Source: Trebouxia sp. TZW2008
Taxonomy: Eukaryota; Chlorophyta; Trebouxiophyceae; Trebouxiales; Trebouxiaceae
Reading direction: 5' to 3'
DNA length: 64,000 nucleotides
NCBI GenBank assembly: GCA_002118135.1
Contig: BDIU01000480.1
Span: forward strand, 1 to 64,000
The stretch's first letter is position 1, and each line of letters starts with the position of its first letter. Positions 33,801-45,600 of the stretch are shown here, one piece after another. Below the pieces are notes generated by a model. It made no database searches. It was not told the origin of the DNA and was given only the letters and a program-made list of their open reading frames with translations. The position numbers were made by a program, and so were the translations under genes.

Positions 33801-36372
33801 AGTACAAATCATGAGATCATGCACGAGATCAAGAGAACCCACAAACCACGTAATAGACAGGGTGACGGATGGGCTCAGCGTGCAGGTTGATTCAGCGACA
33901 AAACATGCATAATGACTGATGATGTCACAAACCTGATGGCATCAGCTTTCTGCTTGGGCAAGATCAATCCAAGCTGATTGCGATCGCTCCTGCGGACATC
34001 TCGAGCAATGGTTCCCTCCTGCATTAGTAACCAGGATCATGATACCTTCACACAGAAGAATATATGCTGAGTTCATGATCATGCCCGCTAGTATGCAAGA
34101 CAGCCTTCTACGGTGCATGAGGTTCAGGCACAGTGAAGTTGGGTCTTGACTTGGAGCATGAATTTCAGCAAACTTTGTGCCTGGAACACTGTGTGACATC
34201 AAGCTGCATGTTTTGGCACAATGGGACATGCTGGGTTCACGCCTAACAGGTGGCAACAGTATGTAGTACACCTTTTGCAGAGAGTGAGCTTCCAGCACCT
34301 CCAAGCTAGGTCTTGTCTTACAGCATCACTTTCAGCAATCTTTGTGGGACATTGTGTGACCTCACGCTGCATCTTCTGACACTGAAGTGTACATGCTGAG
34401 TGGCAATTTGCAAGACTTTCTGCATGAGCTTCCAGCATAGTGGATTTGAGTCCTGATTTACAGCGTCAATGTCGTTCACTTTGCCTGGAACTCTTTGCAC
34501 CATCAAGCTGCATGCCTTGACACGAAAGAAGACATGCAGAGTTTATGCCCAGCAATTGCATGCAATCAGATGCAAGACCACCTTCTGCAGTGCGTGAGCT
34601 TCCAGCATAGTGAACTTGGGTCCTGTTTTGGACGGGTCAGAGGGAATTGCTGCACTGGTGTAGACATGCGCATGCTTGTACCGCCGCAGGAACGTGCTGG
34701 GCAGTATCTGCTGCAGCGCTGATCTGACAACACTGTTGACGCCATCTGCCCCAATCAATAAGTCATACGGTACCTGCATAGATGCATACATGCAGGCCTT
34801 GAGATTACAGTTGGTGCATTTTCTGGAGCTGTTGTTGCATGCAAGAGTGGGTGTAAGTTGTTCTTAGTTGTTCTGATTCAGCAGTTTTGTAAAGAAAAGC
34901 TATGTAGAATACAACACGCGTTTTTCATCATGCAACACAGCAGGGGCTTGGCACCCTGACATGCGCGTCCCACGGTGCTCAGGTAGCTTAAACAGACTGA
35001 CGTGTGCCACTGTGTGGTGACTGCTACAGGCCTGTTATCGCCAGGGATCGTGTAACATAGTCAGGAGTATCAATGCTCCACCACTGCTAGTGTTACATCT
35101 GGTCTCTCTGCAAGATCAGTAGCTACCAAGGTTGCAGTCAGATCATATGGCACCTTCTGTATGCTGTACAATCCAGTCTTTTCACCTGTGCATCTGCATG
35201 TAATCATGGCTGCATCAGTCACCTCTGACTATACATGCAGTGATACCTGGCATGGCAGCTATATAAAGACGGATGCAAGTCATGTATGCAAGCTGTGAAA
35301 GGCCATGCCAAAACTTTGCTCGAGCGCCCTTTGAACGTCAGCAAGTACAAAGAAACATTACTGTGCAGGGTCCCTCAGAGCAAAGGATTTTGATAAATGG
35401 AGCCTAGCAATTACAGCTTCAATGGCAATGGTGCCTAGTGGTTCACCTCAACATGTTGTGCCGAATCTGGTGAAGCCACTTGGATCACTTGCCGTGCCAG
35501 GTCCACATGTTCAATTGGGCTGTTAAAGTGAAATTTGATGTTGGGGTGTAGCCGCTGTGCTTCCTTGACAGCATGCGAATTGAGCTCCTCTCGAGATAGC
35601 CTGAGGTGTATGGGATTGGCTGTGACTGGCACCCTTTCTTCACGGAGCTTGGCACCATTCTTCTTGAAGAATGTAATTGCTGCGTCCACAGTAGGCTTGT
35701 GGTTGCTGTATAGTGCTGTTTGTCCAAGAGGACATTGATCTCAACCGCACCATACTAACAAGGTTCTTTTGAGCAGCGCTGGTGCCAATTGACTTCATGT
35801 TGGTGCTTCTTGGTTTTTACATCTACCCAAGCGTGAGATCTAGCAAATGTACCACTGCAAACCTGATGTGGTGTGCGCAACACATTTGCTTAAGCTTGCA
35901 TGTTGTTGACAGCTGTGGGACTTATTATGCGTGTAGACTGGTCACCGGGAGAGCTGCAATATGGGAAAACAATAAAGTGACAGATGGTCGCTGCAGCTTG
36001 CATACCAATGCGATCGCCTTGCGCTGCAACCAGAGGGTTTAGACTGACACCAGCGAGTTTGAAGGCGCGAATTCCACGGGACGTCAGACTCTGATAGTAC
36101 GCACGCGGATCTCCGTGAGAAGGCTGCGCAGCAGGTGGACTTGTCTTTTCAAACACCTGCTACCCAACGGCGCAGAAAGTTAACATAGCACAGTGCTTTT
36201 GTTACTCAACGCACGTCGGTCACGGCTGATGTATGCAGAGCTGCAGGGTGATATCAATTCGATGCAATCGGCTTGTGACGACCTGCACGTTCCATCCTTG
36301 CCGCGCTAAGCTGACGGCAGCGATCACACCGACGGTTCCGCCTCCTGCTACAACGACTGTATGCTGCGGCAT
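30813..36372 (-). CDS. FAD-dependent monooxygenase, kynurenine 3-monooxygenase-like, membrane-anchored
   Basis: The first exon begins at ATG 36370-36372 with MPQHTVVVAGGGTVG, the GxGxxG FAD-binding fold. Further exons read LTSRGIRAFKLAGVSLNPL (about 36000-36150), NPIHLRLSREELNSHAVKEA (35435-35689), DLLIGADGVNSVVRSAL (about 34690-34770, the GD motif region), MLKASAPHLPEDARKAA (around 33035), LLGDAAHTMTPALGQGLNAG (31450-31550, second FAD-binding motif GD with the G-Q-G loop) and a C-terminal exon ending in a membrane segment, DTLVLVGFLAAIIAYFICS (stop 30813-30815). The order and the C-terminal anchor match the kynurenine 3-monooxygenase-like group of flavin hydroxylases; the true substrate is unknown. 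Three exon edges are tandemly multiplied, so exact exon use cannot be settled from DNA alone. A CG-rich patch covers the start. Confidence 0.85.
31495..32705. repeat. Eight-copy array of the GD-motif exon edge, period about 165 bp
   Basis: The plus-strand motif GTGCTGCATCACCCAGCAAC (coding LLGDAAH on the minus strand) recurs near 31506, 31673, 31834, 31992, 32158, 32331, 32492 and 32661, with spacings of about 158 to 173 bp. Each unit holds an acceptor-like TTGCAG and the first part of the exon. The copy at 31506 is the 3'-most in transcription order and continues into the full exon. The copies near 31992 and 32331 run into stop codons shortly after the motif. Confidence 0.95.
32985..33595. 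repeat. Four-copy array of the LKASAPHLPEDARK exon, period about 160 bp
   Basis: CTTGCTTTCAGCATG with flanking coding sequence recurs near 33035, 33200, 33363 and 33520 (spacings about 165, 163 and 157 bp). The first two keep a long reading frame; the fourth is truncated. Confidence 0.95.
34115..34630. repeat. Four-copy array of the MLEAHALQK exon end plus donor
   Basis: GTGAGCTTCCAGCATAGTGA (exon end FTMLEAHALQ on the minus strand) recurs near 34589, 34427, 34285 and 34121. The 34589 copy is continuous with the IGADGVNSVV exon; the others lie downstream in transcription order, in the intron. Confidence 0.95.
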
Positions 36373-36510
36373 GCCGTTCTTTCGAAATCTCTAGAGATCT
36401 CGGGTCGACCGTCGCTTCAACGGGCACAACCAGTATCGCCTGCGACTGCAGCTATTCTTTGGGTTGATAGTCTCGAGCATCCAAGTGCACGGCGCGGCGC
36501 GGCGCAGCAG
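36240..36510. promoter_or_regulatory. CG-rich patch at the monooxygenase start
   Basis: CG dinucleotides are dense (eight in 36301-36360) around the first exon and upstream of the minus-strand start at 36372. The density drops sharply beyond about 36510. Confidence 0.55.
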
Positions 36511-37461
36511 GCTCTTGTCATCTCTGCAGATTGGGCCACTACGTACAATGCAGACATTACATATGGTCTAGCCAGTATTAGTCAGTTACTTGCATGGCTT
36601 CCTTTGGTTAGAGGGAGCTGGAAATGTGCCGTACCAAGCGACGTTCCAAGGCAGGTACATGGTGGCAATGTTTTCACCATCGTGACAACCCCCACGGATC
36701 TTTGTAAACTGATGTCACATCATATACCGATTTTCACAGTCACTGTGCTAGACACTACTGGCTGTGTGCCAGGTGCAGTGCTGGTCTGACCCTGATGGTC
36801 ATAGAATCAAGGCAAGCTGTCATTAGGCAACTTGACAAGGCAAATAGAAAGGTGTCAACAGGGGTATGAGTTTCTGAGCGTCACATCATTGTTGGTGCAA
36901 CTGCAATCAAGGTCTGATCAAAATTATGATGTGCATGCCATGTCAGCAATGCAACCAGCTGTCCCAGCAGGGAAGATGAAGTGCGGTCTGCATGCTCAGC
37001 CGACCGGGTCAAGCAGCACAGCTACGCAGGACTTCAGTGTCGCTCCCGCCGGTGTTCACGGTCCTGTGTTGCTTCCTTTTGCGCGACGTGCACCAGTACT
37101 GTGGCGCGGAGCTGTTGTTGTGCTGGAATCAGTCACTTTGTCTCGAACATTTCGCAGCGAGCACTCCGCCACAGTGTTGGGACGACGAATAGAACGCTCG
37201 GATTGAAAGGCAGCCTTGAACCGCCTGTACTCGCTTGTGCACATCGTGCTTGCTGACTCGGCGGTCGAAAAGAGCACAAATCGCGCGGGCACTTCAGTAG
37301 CCCAGAGATCTGCCCGGTCATACCGCACTTAGCCGGCCAGTCCTTGGGCTGTACACAGCCAGCCTTACAGAAAGCCTCTTACAAAGGGCAGTTTGCTTTC
37401 GGAACCGGGTCCTGGTCCTGACAGCCGTCGGTCTGGCCAGCTTGATCAGCTGGTGCGGTGC
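36511..37461. promoter_or_regulatory. Intergenic region with second CG-rich patch before the kinase gene
   Basis: A CG-poor stretch (36511-37000) is followed by a CG-rich one (about 37000-37480) leading into the kinase start. Open frames here on both strands are long enough to notice, but in CG-rich DNA stops are rare by composition and none resembles a protein I know. Confidence 0.45.
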
Positions 37462-38959
37462 ATGGGTGGTTGCCTGAGCAAGGAGAACGAACATATCCCA
37501 GACGACAGTGCTGCACATCTTCCCAAGTATGAATGGGTGGGAGAGCTGGGTTTTGGCAGAAAGGGCGAAATCAAACTCATGCGCAACAGGCGCACTCAGG
37601 AGCTGGTTGCTGTAAAGTACATTGCCAGACAGGTGACAAAGTACACTAGGCCCATTTTGTCTGGAAGTTTTGTTTGATATTGCAGAGTTCGTATACAGTT
37701 CCTCTGCTGTGGCTCATGGCATCATGTGTACAGGCTGGAGTGGGGCTCAGTGTCAACACAGAAAGGGAATTGATCAACCACAGCAAACTGTTGCACCCCA
37801 ACATCATCAGGTAGACGTCTCAATGCATTGGAGACTGCAGAAACATCAATGCCTGGAAAGACTGTCTGCCATCTGGAAAGTCATTGCAACTGCGTCTGAT
37901 CTTGACTGAACAATCTCATTCTGACATCGTTGTCATGCATTGGAGACAATGCAGACATCCATGGCAGGTTTACTTACAAGTGCTCAAACCGTGGGCATAT
38001 GCTGCAGGTTCAAGGAGGTATTCTATGATGAAGCGTGTTTGGCAATTGTCATGGAGTATGCATCCCAGGGCCATCTTTCCTCTTTGGTGAAAAGGCAGGG
38101 GAAGCTATCAGAGACAGATGCTCGAAGGTACTCCATAGCATCTACAGAGTTTGTTATGCCACTGCTTTTTCAGTTTTTCAGTTTTGGCAAAACTGAGATC
38201 CTTAATCAGTTTTTCTGAGGAAAAGACCTGCTTGCTATGGTGCAGCTGCTTGGCAGTATAGTGAAAGCTTCTTGAATTCTGCACAGACTCACACCCAGTT
38301 GCTGATACAGATACTTCCAGCAGCTGATTGACGGAGTTGAGTACTGTCACAAGCAGGGAGTTGTACATCGAGATCTCAGAATGGAGCACTTGTTGCTTGA
38401 TGGCAGCATCTACAGTCCTGTACTGAAGATCACTGGCTTTGGATACTCAAAGTCAGAGATCCTGGACTCACAGCCCAAAAGCAATGTGGGTACACCAGCA
38501 TATGTGCCACCTGAGGTGCTCATGGCGCGAGACTCCAAAAGCTATGATGGGCAAGCAATGGATGTATGGGCGTGCGGTGTAATCCTGTTTCTCATGCTGA
38601 CTGGAGCATTCCCATTCCAAGATGGTACAAATGGAGGCATGTTGACTCGTAAGATGATGCGAGATGTCACCACTGGCAGACTGCATTACCCTCAAGGATC
38701 ACATGTACCAGTGCCAGCGCGAGACCTAATCAAAAAGATTTTGAACCCAGATCCAAAAGCACGAATTACCTTGGCAGACATACAGCAGCATAAGTGGGTT
38801 ATGGCTGCTCAAGCATCGCCAAAGAAACTAGGCTCCGCCAGTACGCAGTCACCAGAGGAGATTGCGCGTATTGTCAAGGCTGCTCGTATTAATGTGCCCA
38901 ACGCCAGGCGCAGCAATTCAGCCACAATTGAGGATGAAGTTACATGGCCTGAGGAGTAG
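37462..38959 (+). CDS. SnRK2-like protein kinase lacking key catalytic residues (probable pseudokinase)
   Basis: Four exons (37462-37632, 37734-37810, 38008-38127, 38311-38959) give 338 residues. The N-terminus MGGCLSKE has Gly2 and Cys4, fitting N-myristoylation and palmitoylation. The glycine loop is LGFGRKGEIKL and the ATP-binding lysine is present in VAVKYIARQ. NHSKLLHPNIIRFKEV and YFQQLIDGVEYCHKQGVVHRD are typical of the SnRK2 group, as are SQPKSNVGTPAYVPPEVL and the C-lobe. The catalytic loop reads HRDLRMEHLLLD: the Asp is present, but the usual Lys is Arg and the usual Asn is His. DFG is replaced by GFG (KITGFGYSK). Both metal-binding residues are thus changed, so normal catalysis is unlikely. 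The C-terminus ends in an acidic EDEVTWPEE. The intron after exon 2 holds a partial tandem copy near 37822 and 37938. Confidence 0.93.
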
Positions 38960-39641
38960 TTGGAAAGCTTGCTGCAAGTTTCTGTGCATCTGACAGAGAG
39001 TGTTGGTCCCATCCTAATTTCTTCTTTTGACGTCAAGTTGCTTTGTGTGGTGGTGATTGACCTGATGATAGTGCCGACAATTTTATAGTGAGAATGCCTG
39101 TTTGCACAGCTATAATGCTATCTGCTATCAAGCAGTGATTGGCTTACATCGAGTCATATGTGGCATGTCTTCAACTCCACTGCGCAGCTTAGTCAGGAAC
39201 TCCAGTATCACGTGTCACACAGTAGTCCGTATTTTAGTCTTACAGCATTTTCTGAACGATTCAGGGTTGTCTACTGCTCATCTCTCTGCACAGCTGTGCA
39301 AAATGAATTGACATGCTTGTGAATTTCTGTGTCAGCCTTTCAGCAAGTCAACTTTGTTGTGCATGCACAGGATTGACTTGCTATGCATGCCATCATCAAG
39401 CCTGTGCTGCAATACATCACTTAGTAACATTAGTGTCACTGTGCCCTGCAGCATGCAATGCGCTCATGTTTCCGCGTCACGCTCACAAATCAGCGTACTG
39501 GAGACATTGATGCATGCTAAATTAATAGGCATCACTCGCATGGATTTGACATCGTCGGTGCTTGCCAGACTAGCCCTTCCCGTTGCTGAGTGATCGGGCA
39601 GGTCTGAGCGAATCTGCAAACTCCCGACTCGCAAAAGGGTT
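38960..39641. promoter_or_regulatory. Intergenic region; CG-rich promoter of the TWD40 gene at its right end
   Basis: No gene is recognised in 38960-39460. CG density rises from about 39470 up to the TWD40 start at 39642 and falls again after the second exon. Confidence 0.5.
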
Positions 39642-42600
39642 ATGAGTTCGAGCATAGACTTCAAAGCTTTCAAGGCCAGCAATGAAAAGGTGCGCGGTGC
39701 CAAATTGCGCTCGAAGTAAAGTGTTGCCGGCACGGGTGCAGACTTTCGATGGTCACAGGTGCACCTTGTGGACTTCCACCCAGTGCAGCCATGGCTTGGT
39801 ATGGCAGACAAGGCTGGGAAAATCACAGTATGGAACTGGTCTACAGAACAGGCAAGCACTCGTGCAGTTGTGGCCATCAGTCCATAACAGTGCGTAAAAG
39901 CACGCCTGCTTTCACTCAGGTGCTGTATGAAGCCCAGCTTGAGTCAGGCGACTCAATAGGCATGCAAGATGCAATGATACAGAGACTGGCAGAAAAGGAC
40001 TCTCAGTTCTATGGCCAGCAAATCTCAGGAACACTCACAGTTGCAAAGTCAGCAGCTGCTGGAGCAATAAAAGACATCAAATTCCTTGATACTGAGACAT
40101 GCTTCTGGCAGCTGACAAAGCAGCAGACCATGCAGCACAAGGCTCACACAGACCTCACGCCTCATCTAGGTACATTCCAGAAGCCACTTACGCTGCAGCA
40201 AACTGCTTTGTTGTCACTACTAGCACTATCTGTTGCTACATATTTGCAGACCTTTGTGAATTATGAGCTATGCAAATTGCTGATGCATGGGCTGCATCGG
40301 TTACAGAACTGGTGTCTGTCAGCGAGTCACAAGCTGTCTGCCGATTCACTTTCACTCGGCTCGCAGGCAAAATCAGGGGCTTGCATGGGCACCGGTGGCT
40401 TGTGGTAGCATGTGACACCAAGCTACTAATGCATGACCTCAGCTCCAACATCAGCAAGGAAGTAGCCAGAACTGCAATGGACAACAGGGCACCTACCAGT
40501 CTAGCTTTCCTGTACATCAACAATCCTGGGCTTGTTGGTAAGACTGTCACCTGAAGAAAAGCGACCTCAAGAAAAAGCGATGGCTTTGCCGGCTATCTTG
40601 TGCTGCTTTTAATCTTGTCAGAAGCTGATTGCGTCTCTGCTAGTGTAGCACTAGGCATGAGCCAGCGATGCTCAGTCTGGGAGGTCTGCAGCGCAAGTCT
40701 GTACACGGGAGCTGCTGGCTTGTTGACTTGCACAATGCACTATGTGCAAGATCATGCGCACCAACCTCAGCTGTCCAAGACTCACTACTACCTACAAGGC
40801 CTTGGTCCAGTAGATGGACAGATTCAGTGATGATGCGAAAGTCATGTTGTCAGTGAAGAGTTTCTTGCCCTTTGATTAGTGAGCTGCGCATGCCATTAGC
40901 GCCTTCAAACCTTAACAGCGAGACGCTCTTGCAGGCAGTGGAGTAGCAAACAACCCTAACCAGTTGATCATGACTCCTGTCATCGCTGTGGGCACTGCAA
41001 CTGGACAGATCCTCATCATCTCAGTTTCCACTGGGCAGGTATTGCACTCTGCTGAAAGCAAATGCATTTCTTTCAGTGAAGGCATTGGTCTAACAACACA
41101 GAGATGCTTTGTTGCATGAATGTCAATCTGACGGCAGGGTGTAGCCTACTTTCCGCAGTTGGAAACATAGTTTGAAGCTGTGCCAGCTGCTTTTAATCAT
41201 AGCTGCTGTCTCTGTGCTGTCTATGCTGATGTTGTAAGCAAGATCAGGCGTGTGAGGCATTGCGTCACGCCTGATCACAAGTGTACTACTGCTACGCAGG
41301 TCTGTGCCAAGCTACAAGTACAGGGCCACGTCAAAGCTGTGACAGCCCTTGTAGCCTTGTCCAATCCCAAACCTGGCGGCGGTGACATGCTCATTTCAAG
41401 CTCAATGGACGGCAACATTGTGGTTTGGGACCCGTCAGCTAGTCTCCCAATAGGTCCTGAGAAGGAAGTCACAGCCAAGCTGACCATGAAGGCACATGCT
41501 GATGGCGTGCTGTCCATGGCGCTGTTTCAGGCGCCCATTGACACACCTGATGCTCAGCCTCTGTACCTCTGCAGCACAGGCGAGTTGTCCACTGGGACAG
41601 TAACGTGGTAGTTAAAACAGGCACAAGCTGAGCTGCATTGCAAAGACCTTCAAGAGTCATGTGAAGTACCGTCTGTAAGCGCTATGTGTCAGGTTGCTCT
41701 GTTCAATGACTCATGTCATCATTTGACCATGAAGGCACATGCTGATGGCGTGCTGCCAATGGCGCTGTTTCAGGCGCCCATTGAGACGCCTGATGCACAG
41801 CCTCTGTACCTCTGCAGCACAGGCAAGCCAAACTCTGCTGCAACTGCCAAAATTTGCAGCACACCTGACAATCTCAGTCTGTGCCAAGACAGCTTAGCAG
41901 TAGCTTGCAAATGCCAAGCAAAGATCACACAGATTGCCTGCAGGAGCTGACAACAGGACGATGGTCTGGGACACTGCGACGTGGAAGCAGGTGGCAGCAT
42001 ACAAGAGCAAGCCTTTCGCCAAGCACCCAGTGCACACTGTGGTGTTCAGCGGGCGTGCGGGTACCAGCAGCTTGACCTCTCCACCCCTGCTGCTGGCCTC
42101 TGATGAAGGACCTGCTATCTGGGGCATGTGAGTTGCTTTGCATCCCTACATTGTTCCTGTGTTGGTGTCTGAGCTACCCTGATATGCTCAAGCCGTTTGG
42201 CAGCAAACCCCTTCTGTGCATGTGATTTGCCTTGCATCGCTGTACCACTTGCGTCTTTATGCTCAAGCTGCTCTGATATCCTCAAGCTATCACAAGTGGT
42301 GCATCTTTCACAGTTGTGATTATTTTGCACTGTAAGCAGCTTGTCAGCGGGCTATTGCAAAGCTGATCACAATGCACGAATCTGAAGTGCCATAAGAGAC
42401 GCACTCCTTGTTATCTGGCGCAGATGCTGTGACATTGTGAGCACTGTAAGCAGGTCATCCACTCAACAAGGCAATAAGGCACTGCACCTAGTCACTTGTG
42501 TGATTGCAGGTACCCAACAAATGACAGAGTTGAGCAACTGATATCTTTGGAGTCTCTCTTGCCAAATGGGCAGAAGAAGATCCCCAAAGTGTACCAGATT

Positions 42601-45600
42601 GCCTGCCATTCTTTGCAGCCGCACCTTGTTGCTGTGGCAGCTAACGCAGGTATATGCCAGTACTGTCATGTTCAGTTTCATTCTGCTGCATTCTCATAAG
42701 TCGTTATTCCCAATGGATGAAATTGCTGAGATCACCCTTGTCACAGTGCACAAGATTTGCAGACTGCCTGTGTATGCAAGGTACCTAGACTGCAAACAGC
42801 TGAGGCAGCCATGTTGCCTGTGTATGCAACATATATGCAAAAATGTGTATTACAAATAGCCATGCAGCCACGACTCCACAAAATGTAAATTTAGGCAGAA
42901 GCATATGCCCAACAGATGCAACCAGTGTCGGCATCTTTGCGACCGTGGATAACAGCAATCAGTGGCATACACTCTAGCTAAACACAGCGTGTGCCCAACT
43001 TTTTATTGATCAACAGTTGCCCGCCATTCAGCCTGTGCTGCTGCTTTCAGCATTTCCACATGTGGACAGTCCTCGTGACAGTGCCATCACAAACAATTCT
43101 CATGTCAGCAGAATTTCAACGGTTGGCATAAGAAGCCACACCATGGGCTGCAATTGCATACAGGGTGTGCCATACTGTCCTTTGATGCTTACCAATTACC
43201 GGCCATTCAGCCTGTGCCGCTGCTGCTGGCATCTCCATCAGATCTGGACAGTCCCCTTGACAGTGCTATCACAGATGCTGGCGTGGTGTATGACACAGGC
43301 TTCAAGGGGGCATCCTACATGATGGTGCATGCTGGTCAGCTTTGGAATATACAGTACAAGTAGGTCCAACTCCTGGCGGGGCTTACACTTGTACTTCCGC
43401 TGTGTGTAATAGCAATGAATGCTCAGCTACATACAAAATCAAGCATAACGTCTGCACAAGAGTTGTGACACTTGCATTGATGCAACGCGCATGCCTGTCA
43501 TTTCAGACCTATGCACCTGCACTGCATGCTCATCAACACCTGTGCATTAGTTGAGAAGGGCATGCATGTATGCAGTCAAGATGACAGCCTTAGCTGATTA
43601 CAGACACCCCTTGTCCCAAAATGCCTGGATTGGTGTGCTTTAAGCTGACTTGAAGCCTTTCTTGCAGCTTGAGAACTGGTCTGCCCAGGCAACATCAGAC
43701 TTGCGCCCCAATTTGCCTGAATCAATTGATCTTGAAACTTGATTGCAGGACCGGGTGGCGGCAAGATGCGAAGGGCACAGGCCGGGAGCTCACCACTGAC
43801 ATCAAAGCCAAGAAGAGTGTTGCAAAGCTCAATTTCTCAGGTGAGGGTCAACTCCGCTGCGATCTTCCTCAATTGCCCGCTTTGTAACGACCCCAGATGT
43901 TGCTTAAAAGAAGCTTTGACATGCGTGACATCTGCTCACATGGCATAGCTATATTGGTTACAAGGCTCCAGCATCAGCAGTGCTGAGCTGGTTTGATGCT
44001 GATGCCATAGCCTGTCAAGCGTTTTGTTACTGTACATTCATGCCAAGCCCATTTTGTGCTGCCTGCCTGTACAGCGCCTTTCAACCATTGTCTCAATGAA
44101 AGTCAGCAGTCAGCCCCTGTCCATATGCCTTGTGTGTGATCTGAACTTGCATGAGAGCATGCAATGCCATTGCAGACAAGGACCTGAGGAACGCCGCGAC
44201 GCTGTGTGCGCTCAAAGCACCACCTCATGTGCAAGACGTGATTAGCACCAAGGAAGGCCATTGCAGGTTCTGCAGTACTGCGCATGAGCAGCAATGGGAG
44301 GTGCTGCAGCATTGTGTGGCTGCAGGCACGCAGCTTTGCTGCGAACGCCAACGAGTTCCTGTGACTATGCAAGATGTGCTGGCTAGTGTGGAATGCCATT
44401 GCAGGCACTGCAGTACTGCGCATGAGCAGCACTGGGCGATGCTGCAGCATTGTGTGGCTAGAGGCTCGGCGCTATGCTGTGTATGCCTTGGGCATCACTG
44501 ACGTGCTGAATGTACTTGCACGGAATGTCATTGCAGGCACAGCTGTCCTGCGGATGAGCAGCAACGGACGGTGCTGCAGCATTGTCTGGCCAGAGACATG
44601 CTGCTATGCTGTGTGTGGCCATATGTGTCTATGCAAGCTATATTTCACAGCACACAATGCCATTGCAGGCACTGCGGTCCTGCGTATGAGCAGCAATGGG
44701 CGATGCTGCAGCATAGTATGGCCAGAGGCACGCCGCTATGCTGTGTATGCCCAGGGCACCACTGATGATTGGCACAAGGTAGATGAGGAGAGCGGCACCT
44801 CTGTGGCCTGGGCTGGAGCCTCTTCCACCTACGCTGTCTTGCACCAGCCAAAGGTCAGTTATTGTCCCATCGTCCTGACAATCATGCAATCTGTGTACAA
44901 TAGCCAGAGGCACTGGCAATGTGATGCTGTGTTTGTTGAAAACCTTGTGCGGGCCAGCTTTTGCGCTGTTGCCTGCCAGCTTGCAATTGCCACCTGTCTT
45001 GTACACTTCTGCCTGAGGCCCTTGTGCTGAGGCTGTTACGACTGCAATCAGGAGGTTGAGTGCCACTGTTCAATGTGCCGATGTGTATGGCTCCTGATGG
45101 CCAGCTTGAGGACAGGCATCATGTGTGTTCATGACTACAATTTGCATGCATTGCAGAACTTCAAAAAGCACCAGCAACAAGCAGAACTGGCTGTTCTGCT
45201 GTGCTATTGCTTCGCTTGCTTGTTCTGAATCATTTCTGTGGAATTTCTTTAGCAGTGCCTGCTGACATCTCTGCTCACTGTGAAGCGGGGAGCAGATCAT
45301 TGGCTGTTCTTTGGTCGCATGACACTGACCCGTATGACTGCCCGGACCTCGTACTCTTGTAGCTGTTGCGCTTCAAATGTTGACACTTCGCATCTATGAA
45401 ATGTGCAAGTGGTCATGACATACCTGTGCTGCGCTGTACAGGCAGTCCAGATTGACCAACGAGTGACCAGCAAGAAACAGAGCAAGGCCAAAGAAGAGGA
45501 GGCAGCCATCCAAGCTGCTCAAAGCGCTGCAGAAGCAGACGCAGCAGCCAGTGCTGTTTGAGTTGCTGCTCATGCTGGCTGCAATGCGCGTCATAATTTG

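Noticed and set aside
31495..34630. Arrays of alternative exons selected one at a time, as in Dscam
   Set aside because: The GD-motif copies upstream of the full exon lack convincing donors, and at least two carry stops shortly after the motif. They look like decayed partial copies rather than a maintained set. Transcript data could reverse this.
36361..37206. Plus-strand genes at 36361-36789 and 36832-37206
   Set aside because: The first overlaps the start exon of the monooxygenase antisense, and neither translation shows family features. Stop-poor frames are expected in CG-rich DNA.
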